A stretch of DNA of 10,494 nucleotides from JTS-RE94 sp041750795 (GCA_041750795.1 JBGSYQ010000060.1:1-10494), one strand, 5' to 3'. Counted from the first letter of the stretch, positions 1-7,823 are shown. The notes: generated from the sequence alone by a model not told the origin. Numbers and translations: made by a program.

Positions 1-140
1 CATCGCGCAAGTGGACCATGCCGATCCACCACTGGAAACAGGCACTCAACCACTTCGCCATCCTGTTCGAGGACCGCATGCCAGAGTCAACCAGCAAATG
101 ACGTTCCCTGCCCGCCTGACACAAAAAGAATTACAGGCCC
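1..140 (+). mobile_element. Right end of an IS256-family insertion sequence (partial)
   Basis: The window opens inside an IS element. The transposase C-terminus (3-101) is followed by about 40 bp of non-coding DNA containing ACACAAAAAGAATTACAGGC near 120-139. That is the A-rich type of terminal repeat common in IS256-like elements. The other end is outside the window, so the inverted repeat cannot be verified and the outer boundary (about 140) is approximate. No target duplication can be tested for the same reason. Confidence 0.5.
3..101 (+). CDS. IS256-family (mutator-type) transposase, C-terminal 32 residues
   Basis: This frame is open from the left edge and ends in TGA at 99-101. It encodes a tail containing KWTMPIHHWKQALNHF and then FEDRMPES. 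Mutator-type (IS256) DDE transposases commonly end in a K-W-x-M-P-I-x-x-W-K-x-A-L-N-x-F segment followed by a short variable tail. The catalytic residues lie upstream, outside the window, so activity cannot be judged. The A-rich sequence just after the stop fits the end of such an element. Family assignment is from recollection of the C-terminal motif. Confidence 0.72.
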   Translation, partial: SRKWTMPIHHWKQALNHFAILFEDRMPESTSK

Positions 141-198
141 CGACAAGTTTGTGACAGACAAAGATTAGCTGCGCAGCTTCGCCGCAGCAACATTCAAT

Positions 199-292
199 TG
201 CGGTTGGGGCCTGCGTTGGTACAGGCAGGCGGCTGTTAACCGCCCCTGACCAACCTGCGGTCGGTGCCCGAGGTTCGATTCCTGCCGCCGCA
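199..292 (+). tRNA. tRNA-like sequence, anticodon GTT (Asn), with a long variable arm; possibly a pseudo-tRNA
   Basis: Seen directly: a perfect 5-bp anticodon stem (228-232 with 240-244) closes a 7-nt loop CTGTTAA, giving anticodon GTT at 235-237. A D arm pairs 209-213 with 222-226 around a loop containing TTGGTA. A T loop TTCGATT at 274-280 follows G273. Acceptor pairing is 199-203 with 288-292 plus one wobble. The stretch 245-268 is far longer than the 4-5 nt variable loop of a normal tRNA-Asn and folds into a hairpin (246-251 with 259-264, loop AACCTGC), as in class II tRNAs. Against a working tRNA: only three of five T-stem pairs form, the innermost acceptor pair is mismatched, position 8 is not T, and no CCA is encoded. 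It ends next to the stop codon of the convergent minus-strand gene. Confidence 0.45.
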
Positions 293-293
293 G

Positions 294-786
294 CTACTCT
301 TCCAACGTGCTCGTAGACGTAAGCCAGTCTTCGATCAACTGGCGTTCGTCCCTCGCATAGGTTGGAGCAAACATGATGCCAGGATCGCTATTCATCTTCG
401 CCCAATCATCTTGGATTGGATCGGTGTTGTCGCGGATGAGCAACGAGGCAGGCCGCTCTGCATAGATCGCTCGCAACTCGATTTGTAGAGATGGCGGAAG
501 TCCGTTGAGCGTGTCGGCGATAGGGAGACCGTAGCAGCCTATTGAAGAATTCAACAGGCTGCGACATCGCATGGATGCGATGACAGAATAGCGACGTAAG
601 TCGTTATTTTGCGAGCCGTGCGAAGCTTGCTTCGCACTTGGCGAGGTTGAAAAAAATGCCACGACGGCATTTTTCAACAGGCTGATAGATGGCGGTGACA
701 ACCAGATTCCAAAACTCGGCGGGACAAAAGATCTCTGCTCGGTAGTCCCGGCAGTGTTTTTCGATGCGACTTACATGGTCTGCCAT
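294..786 (-). pseudogene. Small gene of unknown function downstream of katG, split by a MITE
   Basis: I do not recognise this family. The 5' part starts at ATG 784-786, only 13 bp after the katG stop, and reads MADHVSRIEKHCRDY, then PAEFWNLVVTAIY, before running into the MITE at 684. After the MITE the 3' part reads GLPIADTLNGLPPS, IELRAIYAERPAS, TYARDERQLIEDW and stops at 294-296. The two halves are in different frames in the present sequence. Removing 154 bp (the 150-bp MITE plus one 4-bp duplication) joins them in frame, giving one protein of about 112 residues across ...TAIYGLPIAD.... No strong ribosome binding site precedes the ATG, so translation coupled to katG is plausible. It has no obvious signal peptide or membrane segment. 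The gene is presumed inactive now. Confidence 0.62.
535..684 (+). mobile_element. MITE copy 1 (multi-hairpin, 150 bp)
   Basis: The ends are inverted repeats CAGCCTATTGAA (535-546) and TTCAACAGGCTG (673-684), 11 of 12 matching. Flanks are GTAG (531-534) and ATAG (685-688), read as a 4-bp target duplication with one change. Inside is a chain of hairpins: 535-561 (an inner inverted copy of the end), 565-582, 587-608 (loop GTAA), 618-637 (9-bp perfect arms) and 646-678. It has no coding capacity of its own. Two related copies lie at 3075-3203 and 3386-3531. The mobilising transposase is not in the window. Confidence 0.75.
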
Positions 787-799
787 GCAGAAAGTACGA

Positions 800-3052
<2,253 letters not shown>

Positions 3053-3057
3053 GGGTT

Positions 3058-3064
3058 CTCCTTT
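3058..3064 (-). promoter_or_regulatory. katG ribosome binding site
   Basis: On the minus strand AAAGGAG lies five bases before the ATG at 3052. It decides the start. The MITE at 3075-3203 begins only 10 bp upstream of it, so any promoter must lie inside or beyond that MITE. Confidence 0.75.
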
Positions 3065-3074
3065 AGCGACGTAA

Positions 3075-3203
3075 CAGCCTGTTGAAAAATGCCATCCTGG
3101 CACTTTTCAACCTCGCCAAGTGCGAAGCAAAGCTTCGCACGAAAGCGCAAAACAACGACTTACGTCGCTATTTTGTCATCGCGTCCGTGCGATGTCACAG
3201 CCG
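3075..3203 (-). mobile_element. MITE copy 2, inverted relative to copy 1, probably truncated at its distal end
   Basis: The katG-proximal end has the terminal repeat CAGCCTGTTGAA (3075-3086). In the minus-strand direction it then carries the same hairpin series as copy 1: the terminal A/T-rich hairpin, GTGCGAAGC/GCTTCGCAC, the hairpin with a GTAA loop, and CATCGC/GCGATG. Homology stops near 3203, where the distal terminal palindrome of copies 1 and 3 is missing, so no target duplication is identifiable. If katG transcription starts upstream, this element forms the katG leader. Confidence 0.7.
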
Positions 3204-3385
3204 AACAGCGCTCTGATTATAAGGAATCGCCTTTTTACTGACCATCTAGGCTCGGTCGAGGTCGCAGATCGGCGGCCGCAGCCTATGACCTGGCATGTTC
3301 ACTGACTGCTCCCTCCGTGTGTGACTGATTCCGGTGGCTCGAATCGTACCGCCAGTCGCCCGACGCGGCAACCGAGGCAGGTTGG
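3204..3385. other. Spacer between MITE copies 2 and 3, no gene seen
   Basis: There is no open frame with protein-like composition here. The stretch could contain the katG promoter (minus strand), but I see no convincing -35/-10 pair. A single TTATAAT half-site, read on the minus strand around 3216-3222, is too little to call a PerR operator. Confidence 0.4.
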
Positions 3386-3531
3386 CAGGCCGCTGAAGAA
3401 TTCGACGGGCTGTGACATCGCACGGGTGCGATGACAACCGACGTAAGTCGTTGTTTTGCGCTTCCGTGCGAAGCCTGGCTCCGCATCTGGCGAAGTTGAA
3501 AAATGCCACGATGGTATTTTTCAACGGGTTG
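3386..3531 (+). mobile_element. MITE copy 3 (multi-hairpin, 146 bp) with perfect target duplication
   Basis: It has the same order of hairpins as copy 1, with scattered substitutions. Ends are CAGGCCGCTGAA (3386) and TTCAACGGGTTG (to 3531), more decayed than in copy 1. Flanks are TTGG at 3382-3385 and TTGG at 3532-3535, an exact 4-bp target duplication that supports both the boundaries and the duplication length used for copy 1. The hairpin with loop GTAA is retained. Confidence 0.75.
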
Positions 3532-4061
3532 TTGGGGTCGTGGAGGTCGGATCTGGGCCAATTCGATCAACGCGGTGCCGCTGCGGTCCGGCCCACGCAG
3601 GCAGTTCCAAGGCAGGACGGTCTCGTCCAGTTCGTCGCGCGCAACGATGCGGCCAACTCCGATTGAGCGGGAAGCTGATGTCGTGACGAGCCACACTCTG
3701 ACTAGTTACGACTCCGACGTGAAAGGGTCACCAAACGCCCGCGGGGGCGGGCGATTCGTAGGTCTGCCGCTGGCATTGTCTCCGCGCGGCGCGAGAGCGT
3801 CGCAAGGTGTCACGTGCGGGCAAGACGGTGCCCTGCAGTGCGCGGATACCGCTTGTGCGATTCCCTGGCAAAGACACACTGATGCCGGCAGTTGCGCGTG
3901 AGCTTGACTCACGCAACGCCGCCGGCTGAGCCCCATCAACGCCTTGGATAGCACAGGCTCAAGCGCACTGGAGCAGACGGACGTGGGACCGACGTTTCGC
4001 TTCGCCCCCAACGGCATTTCGGATCAGCTAGGGTTTCTCCGGGGAGTTTGCAGTGGGCGAT
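3532..4061. other. Gene-poor stretch with hairpins
   Basis: No convincing gene was found. On the minus strand 3532-3696 reads with somewhat protein-like composition (for example GRIVARDELDETVLPWN) up to the MITE, and might be a gene remnant, but I do not recognise it. Two hairpins are visible: 3736-3753 (CGCCCGC, loop GGGG, GCGGGCG) and 3891-3917 (GTTGCG..TGAG with CTCACGCAAC, two-base bulge). Neither has a T-run, so I do not call them terminators. Confidence 0.4.
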
Positions 4062-4940
4062 TTACGGGTATGTGCGCCGAATGAAACGTCCGGCATTAGC
4101 GAGTACGGCCATGCCCGCTATCCACGCCAATGCAATCGTCGACGGCTCCGGTACAGCTGTAACATCGGCCCAGCTCGTCCCGATACGCAACTCGTCGAAC
4201 CCATACGCGCCCGGACCGGTTAGTCCCAGACTGGTAATCGTCGATACGTCAAAGACCGTCAACGTCGCGTTTGCGGTGAGCGGTTCAGGCTGACCCGATG
4301 GTGGATCGACATAAAGCCGAAAGACATCGTTGCCAAATAGAAAGTCAGCGCGCAGAACCAGCAGGTGAGTTTGATTGGCAACCACCGGGACGGAGCTCAA
4401 AGCAACGTCGCCTAGGATACCGTTGTCGATTGCATAGACGCCGTGATTGGTGTGCTTGCCAACGTGGAGGTTCCTAGCTCCAGCACGTAAGCTAAATCCA
4501 AACCACCCTCCGAACGCGCCTTGGCCGACAACTCCTTCCGGCTGCATCAGGAAGCTGAAGTACGCGGTCGTATTGTCCGCTCCCAGCGACTGCGACAAAA
4601 CTCGATCCAAGTCGCGATTGCCGCCAAACGCGGCAGCCGTAACGCGGTTGCCTGTTGGCGCAGACAAGGGAACCGGAGACACCAGGCTGCCGGCGGCCAA
4701 ATCGAACGCTGTGCTGCCAGTCCAACCTCCCGAGAAGCCAAAGCTACCGTTGCCGGAGTTTCCAGCTACATCAGCGCCGGATGGCGAGTAGTTGAACCCT
4801 TCATAGACCAAGAGCTCGGCATTTGCGAAACGAGCGCAACTGAGCAAGTACAAGATTACTAGAAACGGAGTCGACCTAAGGAAAGAACTGTGACTTGGCT
4901 GGATATTCCAAACACGGTCCGATCGTATGGTAATCATCAT
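4062..4940 (-). CDS. Exported PEP-CTERM protein with LamG-like (concanavalin A-like) fold
   Basis: The product is 292 residues. The N-terminus has a basic region and a hydrophobic stretch (about 24-36) followed by RFANA|EL, a likely signal peptidase I site near residue 41. The mature part starts LLVYEGFNYSPSGADVAG and continues with glycine- and aromatic-rich beta-strand sequence. This opening (L-x-Y-E-x-F-x-Y) is typical of LamG-like secreted proteins in planctomycetes. The C-terminus is a PEP-CTERM sorting signal: VPEPS at 263-267, a hydrophobic helix, then the basic tail RFIRR. Such signals are recognised by an exosortase, and many such proteins are linked to the envelope or extracellular polymers. 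The start has GGAG eight bases upstream of two adjacent ATGs; I take the first. The ligand or substrate is unknown. It is a single-gene unit. Confidence 0.9.
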   Translation of the reverse strand: MMITIRSDRVWNIQPSHSSFLRSTPFLVILYLLSCARFANAELLVYEGFNYSPSGADVAGNSGNGSFGFSGGWTGSTAFDLAAGSLVSPVPLSAPTGNRVTAAAFGGNRDLDRVLSQSLGADNTTAYFSFLMQPEGVVGQGAFGGWFGFSLRAGARNLHVGKHTNHGVYAIDNGILGDVALSSVPVVANQTHLLVLRADFLFGNDVFRLYVDPPSGQPEPLTANATLTVFDVSTITSLGLTGPGAYGFDELRIGTSWADVTAVPEPSTIALAWIAGMAVLANAGRFIRRTYP

Positions 4941-5067
4941 GAGCTACTCCAATGGATTTGCGATTGCGAGCTAACGGCTGCGAGCGCTGACGCGCGTGAA
5001 GCGCGCACCGATACTAGATGACCTACTTATAGCCTGCAAGCTGGGCCCATTCGATTGTGATGCCTGT

Positions 5068-5088
5068 AACCTGCAACGGCAGCAGGTT
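5068..5088. repeat. Inverted repeat (7-bp hairpin) upstream of the first slipin fragment
   Basis: AACCTGC (5068-5074) and GCAGGTT (5082-5088) are perfect inverted arms around a 7-nt loop. It lies about 100 bp before the ATG at 5185, in the divergent intergenic region shared with the PEP-CTERM gene. It could be an operator or chance; there is no further support. Confidence 0.3.
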
Positions 5089-5184
5089 CCGCAATGCACA
5101 GGTGTTTAGTGAACCAATTTAGCTACCCGTGCGTTTTATCGACATATAGTGCCCCAGTCGCAACGACACGGGGAGGTAACGCCC

Positions 5185-5442
5185 ATGAACATCTACATCT
5201 TCAAGACAATCACGATCCGCAGCTACGAGATGGGTCTGTACTTCCGCGACGACGAGTTCCGTGGCTTGCTCGGCGAAGGTCGCCACTGGTTCGTGGACCG
5301 TCTGGGCAAGGTCAAAGTTGAGGTCGTCTCGCAGCGGCAGCCGTGGCTGCACCACGAGAAGCTCGACGTGATCTCGCGCTCGGGTGCGGGTTCGACGACT
5401 TGCTTCGCCCCCAAAACATTTTCTGAAAGGAGCCCACCGTAA
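5185..5442 (+). pseudogene. Slipin/SPFH (stomatin-like) protein, N-terminal fragment, copy 1
   Basis: The start ATG at 5185 has GGGGAGG upstream. The first about 67 residues (MNIYIFKTITIRSYEMGLYF, then EGRHWFVD, LGKVKVEVVSQRQPW, KLDVISRSGA) match the N-terminal arm of the bacterial slipin type I recall, membrane-associated SPFH-domain scaffold proteins. After SRSGA the sequence switches to an unrelated 17-residue tail and stops at 5442, whereas a full slipin is several times longer. The SPFH domain itself is missing. A second fragment of the same family at 6027 is about 80% identical in this region. The start signals survive but the gene is broken. The plain break, without a repeat at the junction, suggests a deletion. 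Confidence 0.72.
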
Positions 5443-5443
5443 A

Positions 5444-5794
5444 TCAACGCAATGCGCTATTGAGGACTGCGTTCAGGAACAACAAGAAGCAGCCGGCACA
5501 CAGCGCGACAAATCCAAGAATGAGCGGCACAATCACTTTGCTCTTGCGGCCATCGCGACAGAGCACCAATGGAAACACCCAAAGAGGCCAGGTCACCAGG
5601 ATGGCGATGACCACGACTTTTGGGCTCAAGGTCGCGAAGATCCAGCTGAACCAATAGTCCACATCGAGCCGCCCCCATCCACCGTGTACCGCCATATACC
5701 AAACGGTGATGGGAAAAATGACAGCATGAGCGATGCACCCGACCACTACCACGGGGTAGTGCCAAGATCGCGAGTGTGATTGCGCGGTTTGCAT
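5444..5794 (-). CDS. Small integral membrane protein, about three transmembrane helices
   Basis: The product is 116 residues and I do not recognise the family. Hydrophobic segments lie at roughly residues 14-34, 47-78 (broken by SPK, probably two short or one long helix) and 86-112; charges (CRDGRKSK) sit at about 79-86. The composition is coherent for an inner-membrane protein and unlikely for a chance frame. It lies between two slipin fragments on the opposite strand and ends two bases from the stop of the first. The start ATG at 5794 has only a weak upstream signal. Slipins often work with small membrane partners, but the opposite orientation gives no real support for a link. Confidence 0.65.
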   Translation of the reverse strand: MQTAQSHSRSWHYPVVVVGCIAHAVIFPITVWYMAVHGGWGRLDVDYWFSWIFATLSPKVVVIAILVTWPLWVFPLVLCRDGRKSKVIVPLILGFVALCAGCFLLFLNAVLNSALR

Positions 5795-5832
5795 GGAAGA
5801 CGTGCGGTTTGTGGCCTAACGTCAACCGGCCT

Positions 5833-5846
5833 AGCCGCCGGCGGCT
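5833..5846. repeat. 14-bp perfect palindrome AGCCGCCGGCGGCT
   Basis: A perfect palindrome in the 230-bp region between the membrane protein gene start and the second slipin fragment. It could be an operator for either; with this GC content chance is also possible. Nothing else was found in the spacer 5795-6026 apart from the ribosome binding site GAGAGGAGG before 6027. Confidence 0.3.
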
Positions 5847-6026
5847 CCGTCGTGCTCGTTGCCGATTGCAGTCGTGAAGGTCGAATCGTCCACCCAATCG
5901 GGTGATTCTAGTCCCGTTGAAATCGACCGTCCAGCCACACCACCAAGAACGGTCGTGGATTGAGTGAACTAGCTCAGCGGAGCGTGCGTCCTATACCTTC
6001 ATGCTCTACTGAGAGGAGGCATACCA

Positions 6027-6413
6027 ATGACCATCTTCATCATCCGCTCAATCAAGATCCGCAGCTACGAAATGGGTCTGTACTTCCGCGACGGCGAGTT
6101 CAAGGGCTTGCTGCGCGAAGGTCGCCACTGGTTCGTGGACCCGCTGGGCAAGGTCAAGATCGAAGTCGTCTCGCAGCGCCAGCCTTGGTTGCAGCACGAG
6201 AAGCTCGACGTGATCTCGCGCTCGGGTGCGCTCAAGAACCGCGCGGTCTTGTTGGACCTGAAGGACTACGAGCGGGCTTTGGTCCGGATCGATGCAGCGC
6301 ACCACGTTCAGACACACGGCAACGAAACCCCTACCGGTAATGCTGCGGTCGGCCCGACAGAATTCACCGGCACGACTTGGAATTCTTGGGTCTATAGCGG
6401 AATCTGTGGGTAG
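6027..6413 (+). pseudogene. Slipin/SPFH (stomatin-like) protein, N-terminal fragment, copy 2
   Basis: ATG at 6027 is preceded by GAGAGGAGG. The first about 90 residues follow the slipin N-terminus (IRSYEMGLYFRDGEFKG, EGRHWFVDPLGKVK, KLDVISRSGALKNRAVLLDL, DYERALVRID), about 22 residues further than copy 1. The homology then breaks and an unrelated tail of about 37 residues leads to a stop at 6413. The SPFH domain is absent, so it is presumed non-functional. Relation to copy 1: same start region, different breakpoint, many synonymous differences, so the two are old paralogues rather than a recent duplication. Confidence 0.72.
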
Positions 6414-6438
6414 AAAACGTGGTTTGGCGAGGCAGCGT

Positions 6439-6468
6439 GGGAGGAACCAGAGGCCCCAGGTTCCTCCC
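6439..6468 (+). terminator. Strong hairpin after slipin fragment 2, terminator-like
   Basis: GGGAGGAACC (6439-6448) and GGTTCCTCCC (6459-6468) are perfect 10-bp arms with a 10-nt loop, 26 bp after the stop at 6413. No T-run follows; instead a C-rich then CT-rich tract continues to about 6513. It may end or stabilise the transcript; a canonical intrinsic terminator is not shown. Confidence 0.45.
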
Positions 6469-6686
6469 CCGCACCCCCACCTCATTCCCTCTTCTCTCTT
6501 CTCTGTTGTTCCTCGGGGAATATTGATGGTTTCAGTGACGGGCTCGCCGACGCGACCGCGGATGAGCACTTGAGACCCCCGCGCCGTTACATGCATCCAA
6601 CGAGTCTCGGTTTTCGACGCTCAGGAAATCGGTTGCCTATTAGCACGCCAAAAGCCTGATTATCCCGAGAAACGTCGATGCTCTAG
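6469..6686. other. Gene-free stretch with a pyrimidine tract
   Basis: Positions 6469-6513 are almost entirely C and T on the plus strand (for example CCCTCTTCTCTCTTCTCT at about 6487). The rest to 6686 shows no gene and no repeat that I can see. Confidence 0.4.
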
Positions 6687-6764
6687 GCCAAGAGATTACC
6701 CACAAGTTCTGCCGAGGAGGCTTACTTAAAGGAGACTAAGGACGATCTCAAGTGGAAATACGAC

Positions 6765-7130
6765 GTGGTGGTGGAGGAACACTCATTCGGTGGCACGCCC
6801 ACCGGCCGAGTAACCGTGGTGTTCACGCTCGCCGACGAGGGCAGACTCAAGCCGCTGGACGAGGTGCAGCTGCTCGTCCCCGGCCAGGACAGGAACCAGG
6901 ATCGCGGCCATTGGATGGATCTCGTCGTGTCAATCGACATGACCAACATTGAAGGCGGCAAACGCATGACGCGGGTACACATCCTCAAGGAACTAGCTCA
7001 GCGGGCGGAGATTCGAGTCAACACGCACACGATGGGCGGTAAGCAGGACCCGCTGACCCAGTTACACCACGCGATCCCGCTTGCCAAGTACTCGAAGAAC
7101 GTTCCTGCCGCGGCTGTCGCTGCTCGATAA
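6765..7130 (+). CDS. Hypothetical protein, possibly missing its N-terminus
   Basis: The family is not recognised. From the GTG at 6765 the product is 121 residues: a beta-rich first half (HSFGGTPTGRVTVVFTLADE, LKPLDEVQLLVPGQ, WMDLVVSIDM) and a charged second half (MTRVHILKELAQRAEIRV, HTMGGKQDPLTQLHHAIPLA). The frame is open back to 6687 and still reads protein-like (ETKDDLKWKYD just before the GTG), yet contains no ATG, GTG or TTG there. Either the GTG start is real or the 5' end has been lost. AAAGGAG at 6728-6734 lies too far upstream to serve the GTG. It has no signal peptide and no membrane segment. Confidence 0.5.
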   Translation: MVVEEHSFGGTPTGRVTVVFTLADEGRLKPLDEVQLLVPGQDRNQDRGHWMDLVVSIDMTNIEGGKRMTRVHILKELAQRAEIRVNTHTMGGKQDPLTQLHHAIPLAKYSKNVPAAAVAAR

Positions 7131-7197
7131 TCTCAAGCGTTGCGTCGGACTCCCGAATATCGACCCACTTTTGGCACGGATGGGCTTCATTTGGGCT

Positions 7198-7407
7198 TCA
7201 TTCCCCGCAGATCTGCACAAGCAAGTACTTCAGCGCGCCGCATGCATTCACTACTCGCTGGCCGTTTGCAAGCTTCGCCAGCCGCTGGTCGAAGGCGGCG
7301 GCGACTTGGCGCAGCGCCGTCGATTGGCGCGGTTCGCATGCCTCGAGCACCGGCGGGTAGTTGGCACAGTTCGCATAGCCGTAGCGAGCCGCAGGCGGCA
7401 GTGACTT
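7198..7407 (-). pseudogene. Possible gene remnant, about 69 codons without a start
   Basis: This minus-strand frame is open from 7407 to a TGA at 7198-7200 and reads protein-like: YGYANCANYPPVLEACEPRQ, then ALRQVAAAFDQRLAKLANGQ and ALKYLLVQICGE. It contains no start codon. The alanine- and leucine-rich helical pattern suggests the end of a real gene, but no family is recognised and the other frames here are also open, so it could be chance. Confidence 0.25.
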
Positions 7408-7426
7408 TCACTAGGACCACCAACGC

Positions 7427-7449
7427 AAAAGCCCCGGCAATCCCGGGGC
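7427..7449 (-). terminator. Intrinsic terminator for a minus-strand tRNA end
   Basis: On the minus strand GCCCCGG (7449-7443) and CCGGGGC (7437-7431) form a 7-bp GC hairpin with a 5-nt loop, followed by TTTT (7430-7427). It lies about 36 bp after the tRNA-like 3' end at 7485, the usual spacing for a tRNA terminator. Confidence 0.65.
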
Positions 7450-7470
7450 CTGCGACTTCCTGCGATATAG

Positions 7471-7484
7471 TGAACACCTGTTCA
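7471..7484. promoter_or_regulatory. Palindrome TGAACACCTGTTCA, LexA-box-like
   Basis: Perfect 5-bp arms around a 4-nt spacer (GAAC-N4-GTTC), the form of the Gram-positive type SOS box. It sits between the tRNA-like 3' end and its terminator, not next to a gene start, so it may be coincidental. Confidence 0.2.
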
Positions 7485-7512
7485 GTACCCCCACGGGGAG
7501 TCGAACCCCCAG
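7485..7512 (-). other. tRNA 3' end (T arm and acceptor strand), attachment-site scar
   Basis: On the minus strand GGGGTTCGACTCCCC gives a T stem-loop with a consensus TTCGACT loop, followed by GTGGGGGTA, an acceptor 3' strand. No matching D arm, anticodon arm or 5' acceptor strand is found upstream (7513-7600), so only the 3' end of a tRNA is present. Tyrosine recombinases commonly use exactly this part of tRNA genes as attB, leaving such a copy at one junction. Confidence 0.55.
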
Positions 7513-7758
7513 CGCAACTCCCGGGAAACTCGCCCCATTCCCAACCACGCGGCGCACAAAACGGCGCACTCGCTGCGCGGGGGCAAATGGACGCCGAAAT
7601 GAGCGCTCAGGGTAGCCCTCTGAGCCAAGCCCAAATCGACGTCGCCCTCGTGGTCGTCATCCAGGCCTGGCCCCATCTGCCCGAAGCGATCCGGAAGGGG
7701 ATCTTGGCGATGGTGCGGGCGGCTGAGTGATGGACGACCCTCGATGCCGCTTACCGTT

Positions 7759-7786
7759 CTAAATTGCGATTAAGTGACCAATTTAG
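7759..7786. repeat. Inverted repeat CTAAATTG / CAATTTAG between convergent genes
   Basis: Perfect 8-bp arms (7759-7766 and 7779-7786) enclose a 12-nt loop. It lies between the integrase-tail stop (7730) and the end of the large minus-strand gene (7824). It could stop transcription from either side, though it is A/T-rich without a clear T-run. Confidence 0.35.
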
Positions 7787-7823
7787 GCACGCCCGCGCAG
7801 GGGTGCAGCTTGTGCCATTTCTG

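Larger units (their letters stand above)
7410..7730 (+). pseudogene. Integrase-type C-terminal tail reading through a tRNA 3' end (integration scar)
   Basis: The frame translates the tRNA-associated terminator and the antisense tRNA 3' end as ...CSVPPRGVEPPAQLPG, and ends with DVALVVVIQAWPHLPEAIRK and GILAMVRAAE before TGA at 7728-7730. G-x-E-P peptides arise when a reading frame crosses the reverse complement of a T loop, and are common at the ends of tyrosine recombinases that integrate into tRNA genes. The A-W-P-x-L-P-E-x-I-R-x-G-I ending is one I associate with planctomycete tails of this sort. No recombinase catalytic region (R-H-x-x-R, Y) is present upstream, so this is a leftover. The true start is unclear; the frame continues open back to 7140. 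Confidence 0.5.

Noticed and set aside
3214..3224. TTATAAT read as a PerR operator for katG
   Set aside because: Only one half-site is present, without the inverted partner, and a 7-bp A/T match is expected by chance.
3283..3696. 137-codon minus-strand frame spanning MITE copy 3
   Set aside because: It reads straight through the MITE, and its 3' part after MITE removal does not look like protein. Only 3532-3696 has some coding character, too weak for a gene call.
5107..5122. AGTGAACCAATTTAGC resembling AGTGACCAATTTAGGC at 7773-7788
   Set aside because: The core match is only about nine A/T-rich bases, and the inverted partner present at 7759 is missing at 5107. Probably chance.
5457..5897. 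146-codon minus-strand frame overlapping the membrane protein gene
   Set aside because: It is rich in Arg and His without structure, overlapping a frame with clear transmembrane segments in another phase.
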